Of a DNA stretch of 64,000 nt, positions 52,401-59,905 are shown piece after piece. The stretch lies in the NCBI GenBank assembly GCA_904377855.1, contig CAJFGS010000006.1, forward strand, positions 1 to 64,000, in the 5' to 3' direction. Origin of the DNA: Candidatus Avimonas merdigallinarum (lineage in GTDB: Bacteria; Bacillota; Clostridia; Oscillospirales; Acutalibacteraceae). The stretch's first letter is position 1; each line of letters opens with the position of its first letter. Below the pieces are notes generated by a model. It saw only the letters and a program-made list of their open reading frames with translations, searched no databases and was not told where the DNA came from. Made by a program: the position numbers and the translations under genes.

Positions 52401-53507
52401 TTATTCCGCCTGCGTCAGCTTCCGGTAGATCGTCTGGGCCGCGTTGGCAGGCTGTATCCGCTTTAAGCTGTCGGCCATCTTCGCCCTCTCGTCGTCGTCC
52501 AATAAAATGCGGGTGCAGTGATCCACCAGGGCGTCGGGCGTGTCGGCCTCCACCGCCGCGCCCCGGTCGAGGAAGAAGCGCATATTATACGATTCGCACC
52601 CGGCCACGGCGTTAATGAACGCCATGGGCAGCCCCTTGACCATCGCTTCGGTGACGCTGATGCCGCCCGGCTTGGTCAGATAGAGATCCGCGCTGTCCAT
52701 AAGCAGCGGGATGGAATCCACATACCCGTATATGTGGATCCGCCCGTTCGAAGCGAATTCCTTTTGCAGCTGCTCCTGCAGCCGGGTGTTGGTGCCGCAC
52801 ACCACCGATGCTTCGATCTGGGGCACGGTGCTCAGCTTTTCCACCATTTTTTGTATGGGGCCGCAGCCCATGCTCCCGCACATCAGCAGGATGTGCTTGT
52901 GCCCGGCGGAGATACCCAGCTGCGCCTTGGCCTCCTCCTTATCGATGTGCGAGTAAAATTTTTCCCGCACCGGGATCCCGCTGGGGATTATCCGCTGGGC
53001 CGGGATCCCGTTCTGGACAAATTCGCCTTCCAGGTCGCCGTCCGGGATGAAGTACCAGTCCAGCCGGCTTTCCCCGGCGCTCGGGCTGCAGGTATAGTCG
53101 GTGGCGACAAACGCGGTTTTGATGGAGGGCGAATATTTCTGCAGGATTTTCGTCATGATCAGCGCAGAAAAGACGTGGGTGCAGATGACCAGTTCATATT
53201 CCCCGTCGCAGAGATAACGGTACAGGCGGTCCGCCCCCGCGGTCAGGAATTTGTAAACCCCCGACGACTTCTTGAAAACCTTCGAATGCTGCTCGCTGTA
53301 CCGGTATCCCCAGCGGAACAGCCCCGGCATATACCGGTAAATTCGGGTGTGCCAGCCGCAGATGAAGCGGGACGCCCTTTCGGAAATAAAGCCCAGGGCG
53401 TCCACCGTATCGCAGGAATCGCCGTGGTTGAGAAAGACTTCCTTCACCGCCGCTGAGCAGGAATTGTGCCCCTCGCCGGTGTTACAGCTCAATATTGCCA
53501 CTTTCAT
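52401..53507 (-). CDS. MGDG-synthase/UgtP-like glycosyltransferase
   Basis: A 368-residue GT28/GT4-like enzyme: ILSCNTGEGHNSCSAAVKE at the start (acceptor domain), TDYTCSP near 140, LLMCGSMGCGPIQKMVE at the domain junction and the UDP-binding TKPGGISVTEAMVKGLPMAF. It resembles processive diacylglycerol glucosyltransferases that make membrane glycolipids and the lipoteichoic-acid anchor. ATG 53507 is used; the frame runs 13 codons further upstream. A -10 like TATAAT lies at 53545-53550 on the complement, with a poor -35. It is monocistronic. Confidence 0.87.
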   Translation of the reverse strand: MKVAILSCNTGEGHNSCSAAVKEVFLNHGDSCDTVDALGFISERASRFICGWHTRIYRYMPGLFRWGYRYSEQHSKVFKKSSGVYKFLTAGADRLYRYLCDGEYELVICTHVFSALIMTKILQKYSPSIKTAFVATDYTCSPSAGESRLDWYFIPDGDLEGEFVQNGIPAQRIIPSGIPVREKFYSHIDKEEAKAQLGISAGHKHILLMCGSMGCGPIQKMVEKLSTVPQIEASVVCGTNTRLQEQLQKEFASNGRIHIYGYVDSIPLLMDSADLYLTKPGGISVTEAMVKGLPMAFINAVAGCESYNMRFFLDRGAAVEADTPDALVDHCTRILLDDDERAKMADSLKRIQPANAAQTIYRKLTQAE

Positions 53508-53625
53508 AGGTAAACTCCCGTCCCCAAACCAATATTTTGGCATCATTATACCCCGAAAACCCGAACAACGGAAGAAGCTTAATCAAAAATTAAACAGAAA
53601 ATAATCCCAAAAGTCTTTCGGCCTG

Positions 53626-53685
53626 CCCTTTGCGGCGCGTCCGGCAGAAAGCCTGGACGCGCCCCTCCGGCCCCGCCGCAAAGGG
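53626..53685 (-). terminator. Large GC hairpin between the DegV and glycosyltransferase genes
   Basis: CCCTTTGCGGCG (53626-53637) pairs with CGCCGCAAAGGG (53674-53685); an alternative inner stem is GGCGCGTCC (53634-53642) with GGACGCGCC (53654-53662). On the minus strand it follows the degV stop and precedes AAAGACTTTT. It is a likely but not textbook terminator. Confidence 0.5.
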
Positions 53686-53693
53686 GCCTTCGG

Positions 53694-54575
53694 TCAAAGA
53701 TAGCGGTCGATTTTCTTCGAACAGGCAATGGCGAGCGCCCCGGGCCCGATATGGCAGGAGACGCTCAGCGACAGCGGATCGCAGTAGACGATTTCCGTCC
53801 CCAATTCCTTTGCCACCATCTCCGCAAAGGAATTGGCCGCCGCCTCGTTATTGGTGTGCGCCACATAAACCCGCACCTGATCGATGCCGCCGAAGCGGGT
53901 GTCGATGTCCTTGCGCATGGCGTCCAGCATGATCGCCCAGGCCAGCTTTTCGTTCCGTGCTTTGGCAAAGGCGTCCAGCTTTTCGCCCTGGATCTGCAGC
54001 ACCGGCTTAATCCGCAGGACGGTGGCGACCGCAGCCGCCGCAGGGGTGACGCGTCCGCCCTTTTTGAGATATTTCAGCGTATCCAGCATGATGTAAATGC
54101 TGGACTCGAACTTGACTTCCTCCAGGATGTCCCGGATCTCCGCGGCGGATTTCCCCGCTTCGGCAAGGGCCAGCGCATCCATGACCGATTGGCGCTGGGT
54201 GACGGAAATCCGCTGGTTGTTCACCACGACCACCCGGCCGTCGTAATCCTCGGCAAGGGCGGCCGCCGTCGCGCAGGAGCCGGAGAGGCCGCTGGACATC
54301 GGGATATGCACCAGGGCGTCGTATTCCTCCAACACCCGGTCCCAAAGATCCAGGACGTCCCCGACCATCGGCTGGGAGGTGGAAATTTCGGCGTCGTTTT
54401 GCAGCTTCTCATAAAACTCAGCCTGTGAAAGGCTGATATCCTCATAATAGGTTTCTTCATTGATGACAAACGGCATAGGGAGGACAAAAACCCCCAGCTC
54501 TTTCGCCAAATCCTGCGTGATGCCGCTGTTGCTGTCGGTTACCACCGCTATTCTGGGAGGCATATCGCTGTTCAC
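53694..54575 (-). CDS. DegV-family fatty-acid-binding protein
   Basis: A 293-residue protein: AVVTDSNSGITQDLAKELG at the start, EISTSQPMVGD near 66, IPMSSGLSGSCATA near 94 and CHIGPGALAI near the end, all DegV hallmarks. DegV (FakB-type) proteins hold a fatty acid for phosphorylation by FakA during uptake of exogenous lipids. No fakA gene is in the window, and the family has diverse members. It lies 25 bp downstream of the HAD gene on the same strand, so the two probably form an operon. Confidence 0.92.
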   Translation of the reverse strand: MNSDMPPRIAVVTDSNSGITQDLAKELGVFVLPMPFVINEETYYEDISLSQAEFYEKLQNDAEISTSQPMVGDVLDLWDRVLEEYDALVHIPMSSGLSGSCATAAALAEDYDGRVVVVNNQRISVTQRQSVMDALALAEAGKSAAEIRDILEEVKFESSIYIMLDTLKYLKKGGRVTPAAAAVATVLRIKPVLQIQGEKLDAFAKARNEKLAWAIMLDAMRKDIDTRFGGIDQVRVYVAHTNNEAAANSFAEMVAKELGTEIVYCDPLSLSVSCHIGPGALAIACSKKIDRYL

Positions 54576-54600
54576 TTCCTTATCCTTGTTGGGCGGCGCC

Positions 54601-55314
54601 TTATCGGGCGCGGCCGCCTTTTATATACCGGCGCAGCTCGTCGAAACCGCCGCGCTCGAATACCGTAATGTCCCTGGATCCTTTGTTTATCAAACAATCG
54701 GTCAGCAAAAAAACATTCATTCCCACCGACTGGGCGGCCATATCCTCCTGCACGTCGTTGCCCACCATCAGGCACTCCTCCGCGCCGGCCCCGAGCCTGG
54801 AAAGAACCTCGCGGTAATAGGCGGGGTTCGGCTTGCAGTAATGGGAATTTTCGTAGGTGGTGTACAGCGCGAAATCCTCCGGCTCCAGCCCCGCCCAGCG
54901 GATCCGGCTTTGGGTGGCAGCCGTGGGGAAGATGGGGTTGGTGGCGAGCGCGACGCGATATCCCGCCCTTTTCAATTCGTCCACGATTTCCCTTGCCTGC
55001 GGATTAAAGCCGCAGGCCGGCGCGACCTGCTGGAATTCCACCCGGTAGTATTCGTCAAAGACGGGTCCGTCCTGCAGGACCCTGTCCCCGCATTTTTCGG
55101 AAAAGCGCTTCCAGAACGCTTCCTCGTTGGTGCGGCCGCCGTCGTTTTCCACCATGGCGGTCATGCCAGCCCAAATGCCGTCAATCAGCGCTTTCGGCTC
55201 ATACCCATGCGGCGCGAGCTTGGCCGCCAGGCTGTGGAAATACGCTCTGGTAAAGACATCCTGATCCATTGGCAGCAGGGTGCCGTCCAGATCGAACAGA
55301 ACCGTTTTCAGCAT
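54601..55314 (-). CDS. HAD-family phosphatase
   Basis: A 237-residue hydrolase with the HAD motifs: FDLDGTLL at 7-14 (nucleophile Asp), ATNP near 124 (motif II), KPNPAYYREVL (motif III Lys) and VGNDVQEDM (motif IV). A helical cap between motifs I and II makes it a type I HAD (phosphoglycolate-phosphatase-like); substrate unknown. It has a promoter on the minus strand just upstream and is followed by degV. Confidence 0.9.
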   Translation of the reverse strand: MLKTVLFDLDGTLLPMDQDVFTRAYFHSLAAKLAPHGYEPKALIDGIWAGMTAMVENDGGRTNEEAFWKRFSEKCGDRVLQDGPVFDEYYRVEFQQVAPACGFNPQAREIVDELKRAGYRVALATNPIFPTAATQSRIRWAGLEPEDFALYTTYENSHYCKPNPAYYREVLSRLGAGAEECLMVGNDVQEDMAAQSVGMNVFLLTDCLINKGSRDITVFERGGFDELRRYIKGGRAR

Positions 55315-55346
55315 ACCGTGACCCCCGCGTAAAAAGTCCGGGCAAT

Positions 55347-55375
55347 ATTATAGCACATTTGTAAAGAAACGTCAT
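55347..55375 (-). promoter_or_regulatory. Promoter of the HAD-degV operon
   Basis: On the minus strand ATGACG (complement of 55370-55375), a 17-bp spacer and TATAAT (complement of 55347-55352). The -10 is perfect and the -35 moderate. Confidence 0.7.
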
Positions 55376-55387
55376 GGCTTTTTTGCA

Positions 55388-55506
55388 AATTGTTTCTTTT
55401 CCTTTTTCCGCCCGGGATCCGGGCGGCGTGCAAGAATCATCAAAAAGGAAAGGAAAATGAGAAGGAATAGGAAGAATCGGGCTGCAAAAAGCGGTAAGAA
55501 ACAATT
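55388..55506. repeat. Nested inverted repeats between HAD and uxuA
   Basis: AATTGTTTCTT (55388-55398) is complementary to AAGAAACAATT (55496-55506). Inside, TTTCCTTTTT (55398-55407) matches AAAAAGGAAA (55442-55451). Innermost is the hairpin CCGCCCGG-GAT-CCGGGCGG (55408-55426). It lies in the divergent intergenic region upstream of uxuA and may act as operator or leader structure. Confidence 0.55.
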
Positions 55507-55578
55507 AGGGGGAAAATCCGGAGGATGGGAAAGGGCTCCTTTTCTCCGGAAACCAAACGTCAAGAAAGAAGGAAAAAT

Positions 55579-56655
55579 ATGAAGCTGTCTTTTCGTTGGT
55601 ACGGGGATGCCGATCCCGTGCCGCTTGCCTATATTCGGCAGATCCCCGGCATGCGCTCGGTGGTTTCGGCCGTCTACGCCGTGAAACCGGGACAGGTATG
55701 GCCGGAGGAAAGCCTGGCGCGGATCCAGGCGCAGTGCCGGGAGAACGGCCTGGTTTTCGATGTGGTGGAGTCTATCCCCGTGCCGGAAGATATCAAGCTG
55801 GGCCGCCCCAACCGGGATGAGCTGCTGGAAGTTTACTGCGAGAATATCCGGCGCTGTGGGAAGTACGGCGTCAAATGCGTGACCTATAACTTCATGCCGG
55901 TATTCGACTGGACGCGGACCCAGCTGGACAAAAAAGCGCCGGACGGCTCCACCAGCCTGGTGATGTACTGGGATCAGCTCAAGGATTTGGATCCGCTTAC
56001 CGACGATATTGATCTTCCCGGCTGGGACGCCAGCTACACCAAGGAGGAAATCAAGGAGCTTTTCGCCGCATACGCCGCCCTGGGGGAAGAGGGGCTGTGG
56101 GAAAACCTCGCCCGCTTTTTGGAGGCCGTGATCCCGGTCGCAGAGGAATGCGGGGTGCGCATGGCCATCCACCCTGACGATCCGCCCTATCCCCTGTTCG
56201 GGCTGCCCCGCATCGTCACCTGTGAGAAAAACCTCGACCGGCTGCTCAAGCTGGTCGACAGCCCGGCGAATTCCCTGTGCCTGTGCACCGGCAGCCTGGG
56301 CTGCGCCGGGTCGAACGATGTCCCGGCGCTGGTGCGCAAATACGCTGCAATGGACCGTATCGCGTTCATGCATATCCGTAATGTCAAGATTCTCGAGGAC
56401 GGCTCCTTTGAAGAACGGGCCCATCTGTCCGCCTGTGGGAGCCTGGATATGTACGCGATCGTCAAGGCGCTGGTGGACAACGGCTTCGACGGCTATGTCC
56501 GGCCGGATCACGGCCGGATGATCTGGGGCGAGACAGGGAAACCGGGCTACGGCCTGTATGACCGGGCGCTGGGCGCCGCCTATATCAACGGGCTTTTCGA
56601 AGCGTGCGAAAAAGCCGCCCGGGAAAACGGGAAAAAGGAAAACATGGGAATTTAA
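55579..56655 (+). CDS. uxuA: Mannonate dehydratase
   Basis: A 358-residue TIM-barrel enzyme removing water from D-mannonate to give 2-keto-3-deoxygluconate. [16 protein letters not shown] at the start, [17 protein letters not shown] near 112, [17 protein letters not shown] near 197, LCTGSLG and MHIRNVK supply the metal site and carboxylate contacts. ATG 55579 follows AAGAAGGA; the frame open from 55525 lacks a site. First of four sugar-acid genes with tight spacing (12, 17 and 49 bp). Confidence 0.95.
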   Translation: MKLSFRWYGDADPVPLAYIRQIPGMRSVVSAVYAVKPGQVWPEESLARIQAQCRENGLVFDVVESIPVPEDIKLGRPNRDELLEVYCENIRRCGKYGVKCVTYNFMPVFDWTRTQLDKKAPDGSTSLVMYWDQLKDLDPLTDDIDLPGWDASYTKEEIKELFAAYAALGEEGLWENLARFLEAVIPVAEECGVRMAIHPDDPPYPLFGLPRIVTCEKNLDRLLKLVDSPANSLCLCTGSLGCAGSNDVPALVRKYAAMDRIAFMHIRNVKILEDGSFEERAHLSACGSLDMYAIVKALVDNGFDGYVRPDHGRMIWGETGKPGYGLYDRALGAAYINGLFEACEKAARENGKKENMGI

Positions 56656-56667
56656 GGAGGCATCGGT

Positions 56668-57519
56668 ATGGAAAAAAATGTATTGAGCACCGACCTTCAT
56701 GGGAAGGTCGCCGTGGTTACCGGCGCGGGCGGCGTACTCTGCTCCGGCTTTTCGAAAGCGCTGGCGCGCGCCGGGGCGAGGGTAGCCCTGCTGGACCGGA
56801 ACCTGGAAGCGGCTCGGAAATGGGCGGACGAAATCATCGCCGAGGGCGGGACGGCGCGTGCTTACTGCTGCGACGTGCTGGATAAAGCGGTTTGCTTGGA
56901 GACGGCGGCCGCGGTGGAAAAAGACCTGGGGCCGTGCGATCTGCTTATCAACGGCGCCGGGGGCAACAACCCGCGTGCCACGGTGGATAAGGAATATTAC
57001 GAACCGGGCGATCTGGACGCCGACACCAAAAGCTTTTTTGATCTGGATGCCGACGGGGTGGGCTTTGTCTTTAACCTGAATTTCCTTGGAACATTGATTC
57101 CCACCCAGGCCTTTGCTAGGCAGATGCTGGGACGGAAGGGCTGCAGCATCCTCAACGTATCCTCAATGAATGCGTTTACGCCGCTGACCAAGATTCCCGC
57201 CTATTCCGGCGCGAAGGCGGCGGTTTCGAATTTTACCCAATGGCTGGCCGTCCACTTTTCGAAGGCGGGCATCCGGGTAAACGCCATCGCGCCCGGATTT
57301 TTCTCCACGGCGCAGAATGCAGCGCTCCTGTGGAATGCCGACGGTACGCCCACCGCCCGAACCGGCAAGATCCTGGCCGCCACCCCGATGGGGCGTTTCG
57401 GCGAGCCGGAGGAGCTGGAGGGCGCGCTGCTTTTCCTGCTGGACGAGAAGGCAGCCTCCTTTATTACCGGCGTGGTCCTGCCGATAGACGGGGGCTTTTC
57501 CGCCTATTCCGGCGTATAA
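56668..57519 (+). CDS. uxuB: SDR-type fructuronate (mannonate) oxidoreductase
   Basis: A 283-residue short-chain dehydrogenase: nucleotide loop VVTGAGGVLCSGF near 16, INGAGG near 93, catalytic Ser in ILNVSSMNAFTPLTK and YSGAK (Tyr about 177). The insert after the NxAG motif (DADTKSFFDLDADGVGFVF) is typical of the UxuB/YjmF group, which reduces D-fructuronate to D-mannonate. It starts 12 bp after uxuA, whose substrate it makes. The classical E. coli UxuB is an unrelated long-chain enzyme; this is the Bacillus-type isofunctional protein. Confidence 0.88.
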   Translation: MEKNVLSTDLHGKVAVVTGAGGVLCSGFSKALARAGARVALLDRNLEAARKWADEIIAEGGTARAYCCDVLDKAVCLETAAAVEKDLGPCDLLINGAGGNNPRATVDKEYYEPGDLDADTKSFFDLDADGVGFVFNLNFLGTLIPTQAFARQMLGRKGCSILNVSSMNAFTPLTKIPAYSGAKAAVSNFTQWLAVHFSKAGIRVNAIAPGFFSTAQNAALLWNADGTPTARTGKILAATPMGRFGEPEELEGALLFLLDEKAASFITGVVLPIDGGFSAYSGV

Positions 57520-57536
57520 GGAAGGGGAAGAGCCGA

Positions 57537-58433
57537 ATGAATGCGATTTTGAATACGATCCATGTTATCGGCATCGTCCCGGTCATTGCCTTGGACGATG
57601 CGGCGCAGGCCGTTCCGCTGGCCAGGGCGCTCGCGGCCGGTGGCATCCCGGCGGCGGAGGTAACCTTCCGCACCGCGGCGGGGGAGGAGGCCATTGGCCG
57701 GATCGCCCGGGACTGTCCGGAAGTTCTGGTGGGAGCCGGTACCGTCCTGAATATTGAGCAGTGCCGCCGGGCGGTGGACGCGGGCGCCCGCTTCATTGTA
57801 TCGCCGGGGTATAACGAAGAGCTGGTGGCGTACTGCCTGGAGAATGGGCTCCCCGTCCTCCCCGGCTGCGTGAACGCTTCCGACATGACCAAAGCGGTCA
57901 ACGCCGGGCTGGAAGTGGTGAAGTTCTTCCCCGCCGAACAGTCGGGCGGTTTGCAGGGGATCCGCGCGCTCGCCCCGGTATTCCCTAAGCTGCGGTTTAT
58001 GCCCACCGGCGGGGTCAATACAAAGAATATGTTGGATTACCTCAGGGACGACCGGATTCTTGCGTGCGGCGGCACGTGGATGGTGAAGAAGGAATGGATC
58101 GCGGCCGGCGCGTGGGAGGAAATCACCCGGATAAGCCGGGAGGCGGTAACAGCCATGCTGGGCCTGTCCTTACGCCGTGCAGTCCTCCCCCGCACCTGTG
58201 GGGAGGGAGAGGACTGCTTGCCGCAGGCCCTGCGCGGCGCCGGCTTGGATGCCGGGGCGGACGGGGTGATCGAAGTCGCCGCCAACAGCGTTGAGCGGGC
58301 GGTCTATCACTTAGGACGGCAGGGGTTGCGTTTCGACGAGTCCACCCAGGAGACGGAAAAAAACGGACGGCTGGCCGCCGTTTCCCTTGCCGGGCGGTTT
58401 GGCGGCTTCACCCTCCGCCTGGTCCGGGCGTAA
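57537..58433 (+). CDS. KDPG/KHG aldolase with C-terminal VOC-like extension
   Basis: A 298-residue protein. Residues 1-205 are a class I KDPG aldolase: VIALDDAAQAVPLARAL, EVTFRTAAGEE, VGAGTVLN, the Schiff-base Lys in EVVKFFPAEQ and MPTGGVNTKNM. It cleaves 2-keto-3-deoxy-6-phosphogluconate to pyruvate and glyceraldehyde-3-phosphate. About 90 further residues (GVIEVAANSVERAVYHLG, GGFTLRLV) look like part of a VOC/glyoxalase fold, as in other clostridial KDPG aldolases, though shortened here. ATG 57537 (MNAILNTIHVIGIVPVI) is 17 bp after the SDR. Confidence 0.9.
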   Translation: MNAILNTIHVIGIVPVIALDDAAQAVPLARALAAGGIPAAEVTFRTAAGEEAIGRIARDCPEVLVGAGTVLNIEQCRRAVDAGARFIVSPGYNEELVAYCLENGLPVLPGCVNASDMTKAVNAGLEVVKFFPAEQSGGLQGIRALAPVFPKLRFMPTGGVNTKNMLDYLRDDRILACGGTWMVKKEWIAAGAWEEITRISREAVTAMLGLSLRRAVLPRTCGEGEDCLPQALRGAGLDAGADGVIEVAANSVERAVYHLGRQGLRFDESTQETEKNGRLAAVSLAGRFGGFTLRLVRA

Positions 58434-58482
58434 GCGGCGCCGGCGGCATCGGGAAATTTTTGGAAAGGAAGAAGGCAGGATC

Positions 58483-59505
58483 ATGGGAAAAATTGTCACC
58501 TTTGGAGAGATTATGCTGCGGCTTGCGCCCAACGGGTATTACCGCTTCTTTCAAAACGATCAGCTGCAGGCCACCTTTGGCGGAGGGGAAGCGAATGTCG
58601 CGGTCTCCCTCGCCAATTTTGGGGAGGATGCGGCCTTTGTAACTAAGCTCCCGGCCCACGCCATCGGGCAGGGGGCGGTCAACGCTCTGCGGGCATTGGG
58701 CGTGGATGTCTCCTGCATTGTGCGGGGCGGCGACCGTGTCGGCATTTATTATTTGGAGAAAGGGGCGTCCCAGCGGGGGAGCGTCTGCATCTACGACCGC
58801 GCGCACTCCGCTATCCAGGAAGCCGTGCCGGAGGATTTTGACTGGGACACGATTTTTGAGGGGGCGGACTGGTTTCATTTCACCGGGATCACCCCGGCGC
58901 TGGGACCCAACCTGGTCGAGATCTGCCGGCAGGCCTGCGCTGCGGCGAAAAAGCGGGGGGTCACGATTTCCTGCGATCTCAACTACCGGGGGAAGCTGTG
59001 GACGCGGGCGCAGGCGCGGGAAGCGATGACGGCGCTGTGCCGCTATGTGGATGTCTGCATTGCCAACGAGGAAGACGCCAAAGACGTGTTTGGCATCGAA
59101 GCGGAGGGCTCCGACATCACCGGCGGAAAACTGAACAAGGAAGGCTATCGGTCGGTGGCCGGGCAGCTGGCGGATATGTTTGGGTTTTCTCATGTGGCGA
59201 TCACCCTGCGCACTTCCCTGTCGGCGAGCGACAACAAATGGGCGGGCATGCTCTACGATGGGAAAACCTGTTGCTTCTCCAAAGAGTACTCCCTGCATAT
59301 CGTGGACCGGGTCGGCGGCGGGGACAGCTTCGGCGCAGGTCTCATCTATGCGCTGCGCCGCGGAAAACCGGCCCAGGAGTCTATCGAGTTTGCGGTAGCA
59401 GCCTCCGCCCTCAAGCATTCGATCGAAGGCGATTTCAACCGCGTTTCGGTCGCGGAGGTGGAGAAGCTCGCCGGGGGGGACGCTTCCGGCCGGGTGCAGC
59501 GCTGA
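58483..59505 (+). CDS. kdgK: 2-keto-3-deoxygluconate kinase
   Basis: A 340-residue PfkB/ribokinase-fold enzyme: TFGEIMLRLAPNGYYRFFQN at the start, FGGGEANVAVSLANFG near 32, SCDLNYRGKLW near 163 and VDRVGGGDSFGAGL with the catalytic Asp near 275. It phosphorylates 2-keto-3-deoxygluconate from UxuA to supply the aldolase. The frame is open from 58387, but ATG 58483 fits the family and follows GGCAGGA. Last gene of the sugar-acid operon. UxaC, which would feed it from glucuronate, is not in this window. Confidence 0.92.
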   Translation: MGKIVTFGEIMLRLAPNGYYRFFQNDQLQATFGGGEANVAVSLANFGEDAAFVTKLPAHAIGQGAVNALRALGVDVSCIVRGGDRVGIYYLEKGASQRGSVCIYDRAHSAIQEAVPEDFDWDTIFEGADWFHFTGITPALGPNLVEICRQACAAAKKRGVTISCDLNYRGKLWTRAQAREAMTALCRYVDVCIANEEDAKDVFGIEAEGSDITGGKLNKEGYRSVAGQLADMFGFSHVAITLRTSLSASDNKWAGMLYDGKTCCFSKEYSLHIVDRVGGGDSFGAGLIYALRRGKPAQESIEFAVAASALKHSIEGDFNRVSVAEVEKLAGGDASGRVQR

Positions 59506-59905
59506 CAGATGCCGACGATTATAGGGAAAAGCCCCAAGGGGGCGCCGTCCAATCGGAGGGCGCCCCTCCCTTTGATGTCGTCCGGCCCGGCAGCGTCTTT
59601 TGCCCTGAAGGGCTTGGGAATTTGCATCTTGTTTTAACGGGGACCTGAGACCCGGGCTTAACATTTTTTAATCGGCGAAATAGGCTTGCTCCCTACCCAG
59701 CGCTGTCCGGCTTGGCCGCCCTCCGAAGCGTGGCGCGGCAGCCTGTCCCGACGCGGCGGGTCCTTTCCTTCGGCCATCGGCGGTTTATTACGGATAGTGG
59801 TATATTTCCATAATATTTGAAAAGAAACCGATTTCTCCGGCTGGTATGATAAAAATGAATCCTTGGTAATGTTGAAAACTATTGTTGAAAGAAGGTGTTC
59901 CCTGT
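59506..59905. other. Intergenic region with weak hairpin and candidate operator
   Basis: About 400 bp. GGGGCGCC near 59540 pairs with GGCGCCCC near 59560, followed by TCCCTTTGATG; this is a poor terminator for kdgK. From 59780 the sequence becomes AT-rich and holds the regulatory site described at 59824-59851. No gene was recognised. Confidence 0.45.
59824..59851 (+). promoter_or_regulatory. LacI-type dyad and -10 upstream of the GH20-like gene
   Basis: AGAAACCGATTTCT (59824-59837) is a near-palindrome centred on CG, the form bound by LacI/GalR/CcpA proteins. TATGAT (59846-59851) follows as a likely -10. No good -35 lies 17 bp upstream, so an activator or weak promoter is possible. Confidence 0.45.
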
